DNA from: Takakia lepidozioides
Taxonomy: Eukaryota > Streptophyta > Takakiopsida > Takakiales > Takakiaceae
Direction: 5' to 3'
DNA length: 64,000 nucleotides
Assembly: GCA_030704615.1 (NCBI GenBank)
Contig: CM060731.1
Coordinates: 39,120,001-39,184,000 of the forward strand
In this document: piece by piece, positions 11,916 to 23,884 of the stretch
Layout of the letters: each line of letters starts with the position of its first letter
Numbering within the stretch: position 1 is the first letter of the stretch
The notes under the pieces: model-generated
Databases searched by the model: none
What the model saw: only the letters and a program-made list of their open reading frames with translations
What the model was told of the DNA's origin: nothing
Position numbers and translations under genes: made by a program

Positions 11916-12619
11916 CACAATATCACTGGGTAATTCTTGATGAGGGTGTTCTCAAGGCACCCCTATCATCAAAGTGTGGCTGTTGGTCCTTCAGGTGGCA
12001 TCTGTGGGGAAATTGTGGCAGAAGCAGAAATGACGTTATAATATATGTTTGATATATCACTGCTTATGGAATCGGGAGACTTGCCTTGTATCTGGATTTG
12101 TTAACATGATTTGCAAATGAAGTATCTGATGTATACCATGTCTGAAATCTAAATGTGCCCTACCTCTTGCTCATGAATCCTTTTCAATGAATCGAGCTTC
12201 TCCTCAGCCAGATTGGAGCTGTTTCTGAGCAGCTGGACCTCTGACGAGAACTGGGCAATGAGGTAGCACGATCACCTGCTCACCCACACTATGAAGCCCG
12301 GTGGTGAATTCTACCCAGTTTTGTTTCTGCATGTGAACACAACCTGACATATCCTTCGTGCTCATGGAAAATCAATCACGGAGACTCACTGTGCGGGTCT
12401 TAAACAAGGAAGTAAGGTGTAATCTAAGCTGCACTTTTCTTCTGTCCCACCCAATCACGAGTGAAAGCTTCCAATTCCGTCTGCAAGAAACTCCTCCCCA
12501 TCTGTTGTCTTTTCGAATCATAGGTAATCTGGAGCTTGAAATCCGGCCATTTTGGATGAATCTGGACCCACACTCGATCCCTGCTCCTTCAGCTATCGAT
12601 ACATGTGCTTGCAAGGTGA

Positions 12620-14879
12620 ATCGATGGCGGAAAACGCAGAGCTTCTGCAGTACAAGAAGATCAAGATCCGGACATTGCGGACAGTTCCAAAAACGTTGGT
12701 GCTGCGATTTCTATTGGCCTATTTCGCGCGGGCTGTCCGGGCAGATTCCAAAGAAATTGACGACGACGATGACGTGGCACTATGGCACCCTATTCCTGCT
12801 CTACGCTAAACTAGCTTCCGACCTTGGGTCATCGCTAGAACTACTACAAGCTCTAATCTTTAAATTCTCACCAAGAAATGAGGTTGATATGTCGAAGTAA
12901 TGGACTTTAGAAAATTGCATACGACAATGTCACAGTCCACAAAAAAAAAGTGTTATGGACTTTACTACAGCAAACAAATATGATAAAACATACTCATATT
13001 AGTATTGCTCTACTCTTAAAGATACTAAAGTCATATACAAAACATCAAAAAAATGAAATTTCTTACTACTATATATTATTATAAGCCTCGAAAAACTGAT
13101 TTTTATCAAAATACATGAATGCATGAAACAAAGTAAAATAATAGACTTATTTCATTAAAAGGTACATTTCATGTAGATGAAGAGTAGCGTGAGTCCCACT
13201 ATGCGATACAGCAAAAATATAAAATGTAAGAAATAAAATAAGAAAAAAAGAATAATATCTTTATTAGGAAAAATAGAAATAATGCCATAGTGTCTGTTCC
13301 TATCAACTTTAGATGATCATATCTTTCAGCATGGATGAATCTAGTGACTATATTTTTTCCATAATCATTAAATCAAAATTCTAAAAAACCTTGGGATTTC
13401 TTGTGAAGGCCATACAGTGGACTTTTCTGGGCCACCGTAGCTTGCTTTCACCCAATAGTCGCCGTGGGTGGATCATTGGTGAGGATTCGGGAACTCCTAG
13501 AATGAGGGGTCGTGGTTCCATTTGATTTATGTTGCATTTGAGATGCGTAGCATTGTGCGGTTGAGGCTTGTTGTATCAAACCAGCATGGTTACATACTTT
13601 TTGCATGTTCCGCGACTAACAAAATTGCAAGAAGTAAGCACTAGAATGCCAACATCAGGACAAAAGTCAGCATGTCATTTGATGAAAAAGTAAAGCGCAT
13701 CCGGCATCGATTCTTCCATCGCCTCTGTGTGTCCGAGATCGAATTGAGGAATACGTTCGGTATATGGCCGAAAAGAAGAAGCACAAAAAGTGTTGGATTG
13801 ACGAACAGGTCTGGTGCACCGGAAAACTTCTAAACAGGGAACTCTGAATTTTTATTGGTGCCCTGATACTGAAAAGTACTTCCTGATATGCCTTCTCAAG
13901 GTAATACCTCCCTCAGATAACATCTTCTTTATTGAAAGTTATGAAAAATAAATGGATGAATTTTCAGGTTTATATGGATGAAAGTAGATTTCACTATTCG
14001 CAAAGAGGAGCCATACACGGTTTAGCGGCTTACTTAGAATATATATAGTTTAAATGACTCGCATTTTTCCCTCATTCCATTGAAAATCGCTATCCAATGG
14101 CTGAAGTACCTCATCATTCCTGCCCTCATTTCCTTAACTATCACTAGCCATCCGCAACCACCTCCTCACATGCTCTCCGTCTCCTCACATGCTCTCCTTC
14201 TCCTCACAAGCCCACCGACACCTCTAACTTGGCTCCGCCGGGCTTTTGGCGGGCTCCTTCTAACCCGCCTTTGCACGTCTTGGGACGCCCTAGCTGAGCC
14301 AAACCCACCTAGGTAGGTCAGTGTATTATCCCGTGTACGTACTCGACTCTTACCTCTACCCCTCCATTTTCACTTTCAATTGGTGCTAACGACCCTCACT
14401 AAGTGGACTACTTCAACATTTTTATTGGTGTGTAAATAGGCCCAATTGACGTTATTGTTCTTGCCAGGAAATATACTTGGGAGCACTATGCTCTCAATCT
14501 TCTTCTGCAGAAGTGATCATATTTTCGTCGTTCTTTACATGGGAAAATGCCTCGACTCATAGATTGTCTTTTTCGCTCTCTCTATGAGAAGAGAAGATAA
14601 CATGAGATAGCAGATCCCACCCTCCAAACGCTGAGGGGTGTTGCTGATCAGTGTTGAGCGGGTTTGCCACTGTGAACATGACCTACGGACCCGGACTTGT
14701 CAATATGAAGACCCATTAAAAGCCCGCCGGGCCGGGCTTGTGAGGATATGAAGATTTTTGTTGTCCGACGGATATACATAATCTATGCTCATTTTTCCGT
14801 TGTCGTCGTACATGGATATAAAGGGTTTGTTGTTATAGAAGCCCGCCAGTCATGTGTAAAGGGCAGATCAAGAATCTTA
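12620..14879. other. No gene recognised; AT-rich intergenic DNA
   Basis: A 62-codon open frame from ATG 12624 (MAENAELLQYKKIK..., ending in an Asp run) is the only candidate, and I recognise no family. 12900-13400 is very AT-rich. 13680-13900 could be a scrap of an old transposon, which I cannot name. Confidence 0.4.
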
Positions 14880-15090
14880 CTTAAAATATACGGTTTTGAA
14901 GGCGGGTTAGGATCCGGGTTACCCACACCCGGACCCGTTCTATCACAAAAAACCCGGACCCTGACCCGGGTTCATTTCTAGAATGAACCCGGAACCGGAA
15001 CCGGACCCGCCTGCTGGGTCCATAACCGTTAAACCCGCTACCCGCAGGCCAATGTAGCGGGTCAGGGTCAGGGTCCGGGTCTTAATTTGA
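14880..15090. repeat. ACCCGG-rich degenerate repeat tract
   Basis: Irregular copies of CCCGGACCCG and CCGGGTC. The same type of sequence recurs at 15590-15800 and 16020-16180, in and around the foldback repeat. Confidence 0.75.
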
Positions 15091-15174
15091 GATGGGGCAT
15101 GCGGGGTCCACCTTGGATCTGGTAGGCTTTGTCATATGTGTGGAGGGGACGAGCAGCAATAGGTCAGCCAGCCC

Positions 15175-15320
15175 CACCACGTTGTAGCCCAGTGGTAATG
15201 CCCACATACCACCTCAAAAGCGGTCGTGGGTTCAATCCACGGAGTGGTGTCACAAAGTTGTGCCCTATGGGACCATAATTTACACCTCCCAAAGGAGACG
15301 TCATATATTATTATTAGGCC
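15175..15320 (+). mobile_element. tRNA-derived SINE, copy 2
   Basis: The head contains TGTAGCCCAGTGGTAATG (box A type) and GTGGGTTCAATCCAC (box B type), followed by GCCCTATGGGACC and a TATTATTATT tail. The head matches the minus-strand copy at 5614-5800; the bodies differ in length. It is a non-autonomous element that would depend on a LINE. Confidence 0.8.
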
Positions 15321-15359
15321 AGATCCCACACATCCATGCTATAGTGATCTACCCTTGAG

Positions 15360-16010
15360 GCATATTACTATTCTTAACATATTTAAAGAATTGATATTGA
15401 AAAATAGAAAATGGAACTCAAACTTCTATTTACCTTATTCATGGTATACATATTCATATTCATGGTGTATTTTGAAGGAATGTCTCTTAAAATAAAATTC
15501 AATATTAAGATTTAAAGTTTTTTCCAGCCAAAAATAATTTTATCTCTAATTAATCTTGTTTATCTAATTTATTCAATCAATAAATTAGGACCCGGATCCG
15601 AACCCGTGAACCCGCTAATATTTCCCAACAACTACCCGGACCCTAACCTGAGTCCGTGTTGACAAACCCGGACCCAGATTTTCCAAATTTCAAAAACCCG
15701 GATCCGGACCCGGACTTGGCTCCGAAAAAAAACCTGTACCTGGACCCGGCAGGTTCCTTAAAAAGGCAGAACCCACACAACACTGGTTCGGACCCGGGTC
15801 CGAGTTAATTGATTAAATAAATTTAAAAAAAACTAATTAGAGCTAAGAAAATCTTCGTCTGGAAAAAAAACTACTAAATTGTAATAGTGATTTTTTTTTC
15901 ACGTTCCTTCAAAATATACCATGAATATGTATTGCTCATTTAGCACAAGAATTAAAATAGAATTTGAGTTCCATTCTTCAATATCAATTCTTAAACATCT
16001 TAAAACCAGG
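15360..16010. mobile_element. Foldback (long inverted repeat) element
   Basis: The left arm (about 15360-15600) and right arm (about 15795-16010) are inverted copies. For example, ATGGTGTATTTTGAAGGAA near 15462 is mirrored by TTCCTTCAAAATATACCAT near 15904, and TTGATATTGAAAAATAGAA is mirrored near 15975. The core (15600-15795) is rich in ACCCGGA units. This could be a foldback or MITE-like element with no coding capacity. Confidence 0.75.
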
Positions 16011-16199
16011 ACTCAACCAGCTGCATTGGCCCTCGGGCCGCGGGTACAAGGGATTCTGATACTAGCAGGCGGGTCTGGGTCCCGGTTTTTGGTGATAGCA
16101 CGGGTCCGGGTGCGAGTCCAGATAACCTGGATCGTAACCTGCTAGGTACCCGGGGTCGAAACCCGAACCCCCACAACACTGGTTCATACCCAGCTCTGA

Positions 16200-18150
16200 C
16201 TGTGTACCGCCCAACATTGTTGTTGGCCTCCTAACTACAATATTAGCAAATTGAGTGATATAAAGGGGATGAAGCCCCAATATTTTATTGCTGGGGAAAA
16301 AATAAACCCATGTGGGGCCATAAAATATTCACACTTGGAAGTGAGGGATGTGAAGCACGATTCTGGCGCGAGGGGGTTATTCCCCTTCCTCTACCAGCTT
16401 AGATTAGTTACAGGGAATGTAGTTGGTAGACAAGCCTGGCAAAGAGGATGGAATCTTTCTAAGAAGATACAAAGGACTCAAACATCTATGCAGCGTTCAT
16501 ACAAACACTCAAGCACACATCCATGGAGCACTCGTACACACTTGAGATCAAATCCACCACCCAGAATGCCATTGCATTGGGGTTTAAATAGAGAGAGAGA
16601 GAGAGAGAAGACTCTTGCCAAAGCCGGGGTAACTAAGAGCCACTTCGCCTTACGGCTACTCCCCCCTGTCTGGTTTAAATAGTATTAGGGCGTAATCTAA
16701 TCCCAGGGCCACATGGCACTTGTACACAGGGTAGCATAGCAATAGAAAGAAACCACATCATCTAGTTCCATCCTAATCTGATCCTAAACTCACTCTTTAG
16801 AATAAGACACATCTATATTTAACCCTAAGCTGTCTCCAGCTCATCCTCATTACATAAAGTGCAAGTTCATCCATGCTACATCCTACATCCGTTCATCCAG
16901 GACGAATAATCATGCGAGGAATCCCATCTCGAATTCACAGGGACGAACCCAGATATTTCCAAAAGCCCAGAAAGACAGAAAAAGAAAAAACCTAAACTGT
17001 GCAGTGAGAAATTCCAGGTAAATAAACCTGATGGACCCACTTTGGTAACTTGTGATAATAATTCAGCGTTTTTTGATGGCGAATTTTCGCCAAATTTCGA
17101 CCTCAGAAAAAAAAATGAATATTCTGTCGCAAATTCCCTGTTTTTTCATGGATGAAATCGCCAAATTTCTCCACATAAAAAATAAATTATGGATGAATTT
17201 ACCAAATATGGATGATATACATGGATTTATGTACGAAAATGGATGATTCTGTCCATATTTCAATGGATGAACAGAATGTATGGTTATTTCTTGCGAAACT
17301 CTTTACCCACTCGCGCTTTTTTTCAAATTCGAGAAAAAGGGCTACCTCCCCTTTCTCTAAAAATAATTAAAAAAAAAGAATGGGGATGGGCATGAGTGTG
17401 ATGTGAAACAATCCGGGCCAAAAAAAAAAAAAAAACAAAAACAAAAACAAAAACAAAAACGCTTGTGAAGTAGACTGTGCGTGAGCAGGGTGGCAAATTG
17501 GAGTCAAGCCAAGGAAGTGGCAGTCAACGAGCGAGAGAGGACATGCAGATGTGAAGGGGGCCTGCGTGCCCGCGTGTCTGCCGCACACTGCCGTCATCCG
17601 CTGGATCATCCTTTTTGTCTCCCTCTTCCTCTTCATGCGCACTCCACTTTGCTGTGCAGAGAGACAGTCCACTGAAGTTCGGTGGAGCCCACAACTAGTC
17701 CGTCGTCACATCTGTGTTCGCCAACTTCTCGATGCGCAGATAGAGGTCTGGAGCTCTACACTTGAAAGAAGTTGCAGATCAGCACACAGTCGATGATCTT
17801 GGATCGGTCTCCGTTGCTTTTGTCGTCACTCTAAAATCATTGTTTCTTCTGAAGCTCTATTCGGACTGTTTCTCTTTCGATATAACAGACGCGCAGCTCT
17901 TTTGCAGTACACGACTTCGTACATCTTTGGCTTTAAGATCTACTTGTTGCCAGACTTTTACGGACGATGGAAGACATTCTGTAGGACAGAGAAGTTGGAC
18001 TATCTCCTCGGCCGGAGGATACCTTTTTCTTATGAGGTTTGGTGTACAATTTCCAGTGGTATAAGTATCACGACAAGGAGGTTGGACTATCTGATCCGCG
18101 GCCGGAAGACACCTTTGTCTTCTGAGGTTTGAACTGATTTTCTTGCGGTT
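16200..18150. other. No gene recognised; simple repeats and putative 4CL upstream region
   Basis: Contains (GA)n at 16591-16610, an A-run followed by CAAAAA units at 17419-17461, and several copies of ATGGATGA-type words near 17150-17275. 17600-18200 is less repetitive and probably includes the promoter and 5' UTR of the 4CL gene. I cannot place a TATA box with confidence. Confidence 0.45.
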
Positions 18151-18200
18151 CTAGCACGGTGTATATCGGCTCGTCGAGGGCTCGTCAAGAAGGGATTGAG

Positions 18201-21200
18201 ATGGCTCCCGCAGGAGAGACCCGAGAGCACATTTTCCGCTCGAAGCTGCCAGATATTGACATCCCAAATCACATGCCACTAGCACAATACTGTCTGGCAA
18301 GGGTGTCTCAATGGCCCAACAAAGCTAGCTTGATCGATGGAGTTACAGGGAAAGAGTACACTTATGCTGAAACGGAGGTGATTTCCCGGAGGGTGGCAGC
18401 TGGGTTAGTGAAACTGGGGGTGACGAAGGGGGCAGTCATCGCCCTGCTTTTGCCCAATTGTGCAGAGTTTGTCCTCGTATTTCTTGGGGCTGCCCTGAGT
18501 GGCGTTGTTGTAACCACTGCCAACCCGTTCTATACTCCCCAAGAATTGGAGAAACAGATAACTGCATCAGGTGCCACTCTGGTTGTCACTCAGTCCGGTT
18601 ACATTGAGAAGCTGAAGGGGTTGAATGTTCAGGTAACCGGATTGCTAGTACCTCAGTGCTCTCTCCCTCCCTCTATCTTTGTCGTAACTTGATGGCGGAC
18701 ATTAAGAATTTGAATGTCAGATGAGTTAGTAATCAATATCTTCCTATGAAAGGTTTCTGACGTTCCAGAAGAATCTAACACAGGTCTGCACTGTGAAACT
18801 ATTCTGTCGTGTCTTGTGTTGTGGTTGTCTGCATGTTGTAGGACACATCGCCTTCCTTTCTGAGCAAAATATACTGCGATCCTCAAATACCAGCTTGCAA
18901 TTATAATTAGTTTGTAGTTGAGGGTACCCGAAAACCGCTCTACAAATAGAGGCTCTGCTGATCCTCTAGATGATATGAGGGAATCGGCTAGTTAACTGCA
19001 GGGTAACAGACTGTATCCTTCAATCTCCGAGACTCGTAAGACATCTTTGCACAAGAGAGTCTTGAAGACTACAGTTGCAACGTATTACTGGATGGAATGC
19101 CTTTAGCAGTTTAGACTCGAGGTTTCCTGCAAGTTTTGAATGAATTGTGTGCTTCAAGCCCCCTTCAAGCCCTGAGAACATGTAAAATTTTATTGGAAAA
19201 ATGGTAGACATTCGGAGGATAGGTGCTCAGCAAGGCTGCTGGTTGCCATCTATATTGCTGAGTTTCTTCTGTGACAGGTGTTATAAGCACTGGTCAGGTA
19301 CCTTGTTTCATGGAACTCACATGGATTTGGATTGACAGTACAGAAGCCAACTGTCAATAAACCGGGGCTGATAAATGAATTATCCTTGTCTCCTTGTCAG
19401 ATCATTACCATCGATGGACCCGTGGATGACTGCAACCATATTTCTGTGTTGATGGAGGCTGACGAAAACAACTGTCCAAAGATCGACATAGACCCCCAGG
19501 ATGTGGTTTGCCTTCCATACTCCTCTGGCACAACTGGTTTGCCCAAGGGGGTGATGCTCACCCACAAGAGTCTTGTTTCCAGTGTCTCACAACAGGTGGA
19601 TGGCCAGTGCCCAAATCTAAACATGACAGTAGAGGACACTGTCATTTGCATGTTACCAATGTTTCACATCTACTCCCTCAACTCAATCCTTCTCTGTGGA
19701 TTGAGGGTTGGGGCCACCATTGTCACCATGCCAAAGTTCGATCTTCAGAAGCTGCTGGAACTCACACAGAAATACAAGGTGAAAGTCATTCCTTTTCCTC
19801 TTGTCCGTCTCCGGTGGCTTCCGATGTACGAAGTCCAGAATGACAAAATTCTTCTCTGTCCGACAATATCAGTCAAGCCAAAAACTTCTCCACGATTCCC
19901 ATGTCGGCTAGGTGTTACAGCAAATCTTAAGTTGAGATTGTTTATTACAGTGCTCAACAGAAATAGCCAGTTATATGCATACTACTGTCTCCCACATGTG
20001 CCTCTCTACTTTATCACTGATTTTAAGTCACCATGATGCCTTTCAGACATCTCCCTACCCACCAGTAAATGTCTTTTATGACCTGTGTGTGTGAATGTGC
20101 AATCAATTTATTGTGTCCATGGGAGGTTCAAAGAGCTGAAGGGACCCAAGTTGGGGCGGAGAGAGATTTTGAGATTGATGATGCCTCTTATCATGGCCCT
20201 CGGTCTCATATTTCCTGTGATATGCAAGGCTACTTCTCTGAAATTGTTCTTGGCAGGTTACCATAATCCCTGTTGTGCCACCTATAGTGTTGGCCATTGC
20301 CAAGAACTCAATTGTTGATAACTACAACCTATCAAGTGTGAAAATTGTGCTCTCGGGTGCTGCCCCTATGGGGAAGGAGCTCGAAGATGCATTCCGGGCC
20401 CGAGTGCCAAATGCTGTCCTTGGCCAGGTATGCTGCATGCTCTCTCTCTCTCTCATGTGGTTCCTTGACGTTGTACTCTGTCCGTTGGCCTCAGGGCCCC
20501 ATGGACAGATCCTGCTCTCTCTTTATAGACTCCCTGTCTTTGGTTGAGACCATGAGCTTTATCGACCAGAAGTGCTTGGCAGCACACCTGCTTGCACACA
20601 ACATCCACCAGCCATGTTTAGATCTTTGGATGCAGTTTCTAGTTGTTCTAGTTGCCCTCAGTCTCCTAGGAGGACAGGTTGTGTAGTGAAGTGTACTAGA
20701 AGTGATGAACATACATCAGACCAGACCATGGATTAGATCTGTTATAAAAGATCATCTGGACACGTCTAAAATATGAGTGATGGCTGCGTGGACCACAGCT
20801 GGTTCAGCCAAAGCTATCAAAATCAGTTTAGACAGCATGTGGATGCTGACATGCTCTTGAAGCCTTGGCTGCAGGGATATGGAATGACAGAGGCTGGCCC
20901 AGTCTTGACCATGTGTCTGGCATTTGCAAAGGACCCATATCCTGTGAAGCCTGGGTCATGTGGAACTGTGGTACGCAATGCAAAGGTGAAAATTGTGGAT
21001 ACAGAGACCGGTGTGTCACTACCTTACAACCAGCCTGGTGAGATCTGCATTCGGGGACCTCAACTTATGAAAGGTACATTTACAAAAAATGTCTTTCTCT
21101 CCCCCTCTTGACATTACCTTCGCCCTACTGCACGCACAGTCATGGAACATCAGTGGAATGGAAACTGTGCGAATGATATGTTGGGGAAAGGGGTTTCGAA

Positions 21201-23104
21201 CTCGGGGAACTCGGGGCCACAGGAGGCGCAGCTTCAGTTTAAAATCCTGCTGCTGAGATGCCGAGTCAGGTTATTGATCAATCAATAATTTAACAGAACT
21301 ACCTGATTGGTACTGCTTACACTACAACTATCGGACGTATTCTCACAGGCTCTGCAGCCCCCCTCAGGCCTAACCTTCATTATGAGGCCAAAGATCCATT
21401 AATATGTCAATAGGTTTATTTATTCCTCGGGAAATTCATATTGGTTCTTAGACAATTTGACAGGAATGAGGCCCTTGCGTTCTGTTGACATGCCCTCCTC
21501 TACATCTTATTGTTGAACTGCAAATTGGACAGTTGTCCCTCTGGAAATAGATAGTGAGACTCAAGACTGTGACGGGGACAGGTGCATTGACCCTGCGAGT
21601 GGACAGATAAGAATGCTGATTTACAAAGAATGCATGGTTTATGTGCAGGGTACTTGAACAACCCAGAAGCAACTGCCCGAACAATTGACAAGGAAGGGTG
21701 GTTACACACAGGCGACATTGCCTTCATTGACGAAGATGACGAGGTGTTCATTGTTGACCGTGTGAAGGAAATCATCAAGTTCAAGGGCTTCCAGGTACCA
21801 CCTGCACAGCTTGACAGGCACAGCACATGAGCTTGACTTCAACGTGTAATACCATCAGAGCCCCTTACAACTATCCAATGTTTTGCAGATAGAAAGGAGG
21901 AGAGAGGGCTCTGGTCAAACTTAAGGTCTTTAACTCATATATAGATGAGTTCATTGTCCCTGTCTATTAATGTAGTTTCAGACCCAATGAACCTGCCAGG
22001 AGTTCAAAAGATAAATTCAGTTTCCCACAAAAACTACACTGGCAAGGGAAGGAAAATCCAGAGTTGGTGACAGAACTGCTTTGCAACTAGTGTCTGCATT
22101 TGAGAGGCTTGATTGGCCCCACAGGGAGAAGGAAGAAGAGATCATTTGAGGTAGTCAGAGATTAGAATTTGGCGCAAGAGAATTCAGACAACATTTAGGA
22201 TGGATTTACAGATTGGAAGATGGAAATTTGGTTTGTTCTTGGGCAAGACAATTATTGACAAGGCTGTCTGTTGTGGGGGCTGAAACAGGTGCCACCCGCC
22301 GAATTGGAAGCACTTCTAGTGTCCCATGAAGGAATTCAGGATGCTGCAGTCGTCCCGTCAGTGTTTTTCCTTTTCAATCATTGCACTTTCTGTTTATGCC
22401 TGCTCAAAGATTACTATTCTGTGCCATCGATATGCTATGTAAAGATCTAGTTGGAGAAGGTGACATCTACCATTCTCTACAGGGTCAAGGCTCTCTCCCT
22501 TTCTTCGCTAATTTCTTTTTTCCCATATCATCTAGTCAAACTGAACATGTGTCTCACAGGCGGAAAGATGAGGATGCTGGTGAAGTACCTGTTGCATTTG
22601 TTGTGGAAGCTCACGGGTCAAAAATAAGTGAAGAGGAAGTGAAGACCTTTGTTGCAAAGCAGGTACAACTCTGTTCCCCTCGATGCTTCTATGGACGATC
22701 AGCCATAGCCTTCAAACTCACTAATAATTGGCTTCAGAAACGGTTGCTGGAACTTGTCGTCACGTGGTTAATGTATCCCCCATTTTCTCAATAAGCTTAG
22801 CAAATTGAATGGGTGAGAAATAGAACGCATGTATTTTTCTGGCAGATCATGAGCTGATTACTGACTCTAGAAAATGTGCTAATGCTATCAGCTGATGATT
22901 CCCATGCTAAAATGTTTGAGAAGATTTCTCAAGGAATATTGTATGAATATTGGTGTTGGACCCTATTCATGTTCAAATTTGATTGAAATGTTGATGCAGG
23001 TTGTGTTCTACAAGAAGTTGCATTCAGTTTACTTTGTTGATGCAATTCCCAAATCTCCATCAGGTAAAATTTTGCGGAAGGACTTGAGAAACAAAGCCAT
23101 ATGA
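18201..23104 (+). CDS. 4CL: 4-coumarate:CoA ligase (4CL), eight exons
   Basis: This enzyme activates 4-coumarate and related cinnamates to CoA thioesters (ATP to AMP) at the entry of monolignol and flavonoid synthesis in the cytosol. Coding exons are 18201-18632, 19401-19778, 20257-20427, 20875-21073, 21649-21794, 22289-22356, 22560-22662 and 23000-23104. All junctions are GT-AG, and phases are consistent, giving 533 residues (usual length about 540). Box I ([18 protein letters not shown]) is near residue 185 and box II (GEICIRGP) near 382. [11 protein letters not shown] and the C-terminal [15 protein letters not shown] with its catalytic Lys are intact. It ends in -NKAI, with no peroxisomal SKL signal, which favours 4CL over peroxisomal 4CL-like ligases. 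The ATG at 18201 was chosen over 18159 because it opens the conserved region. Substrate preference cannot be read here. Confidence 0.93.
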
Positions 23105-23879
23105 TCAATTGGACTTCTAGGCACACATAAGTTAAAAGGATAATCAACTTCCAAGTCTCTCCAAGTCTTAGTGCAAGTAGAGGGAATATGGTCATAATGT
23201 ACAAAGCTAGAGGTGAGCCCCCGTCACCCTCCAAATATCAGTCCTCAATGGATTGGGATCACCTTGTTGGCCCTTTAAGTTGGAAAACGGTGCAAAAGTT
23301 CTCAACCTCCTACATTCAGGATTACTTCAGGATTTGAAGCTCACCTGCTTCTGCCATAAAGCTCTCCAGTGTTTCGCTGCTGTTGCTCCATCGTGATAAC
23401 GGGCAGCTGCAGTACTTGCAATCCAATTCAATAAGACACTGCATCTTCCAACTTTGATCATTGATCACAAACAAAACACCACCTTTTATTAAAATGTTTA
23501 CTAGGTGTTAGCCGTCAAACCCCCATCTTGGAACAGGGGAAAATGACTGGCATGCTGTACACCCACCATTTGCCCACTAATGTTTGAGACCAACTAGGTA
23601 AATATGGGAGTCACCTACCCCCATCCATTCTTGATGGTACAGATAGGCATCCCAGGAGCTAAGTTGATGAGGCATCCCAGGAGCTAAGTTGATGAGCCCA
23701 ACAACAATACTCTACCTGACTTAGTGGCAAAAACACAATTCCTTGTTAACCTTAAAATCCATGTAGAACAAAACATGTGTGAGGCAATGACCAAGCCTGT
23801 TGATTAGCCCAGACATCATCAGCTAGGCATGTTCATCAATTAGTGGACCAAATTGTCTTTTACAGAAACTGCATGCAAC
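23105..23879. other. 4CL downstream region, no gene
   Basis: No coding features. A 26-base unit (GGCATCCCAGGAGCTAAGTT...) is duplicated in tandem at about 23646-23698. The region separates convergent 4CL and PPR loci and probably contains both 3' UTRs. Confidence 0.6.
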
Positions 23880-23884
23880 TGGTT

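Noticed and set aside
12552-12900. Two overlapping small frames near 12.6 kb
   Set aside because: No family resemblance; the first part belongs to the leader repeat. Mentioned only as intergenic content.
13680-13900. Fragment of a Harbinger-type nuclease gene
   Set aside because: Only a vague resemblance; no motif I can point to.
17481-18132. Several overlapping small frames upstream of 4CL
   Set aside because: More likely 5' UTR/promoter; no domain and mutually overlapping.
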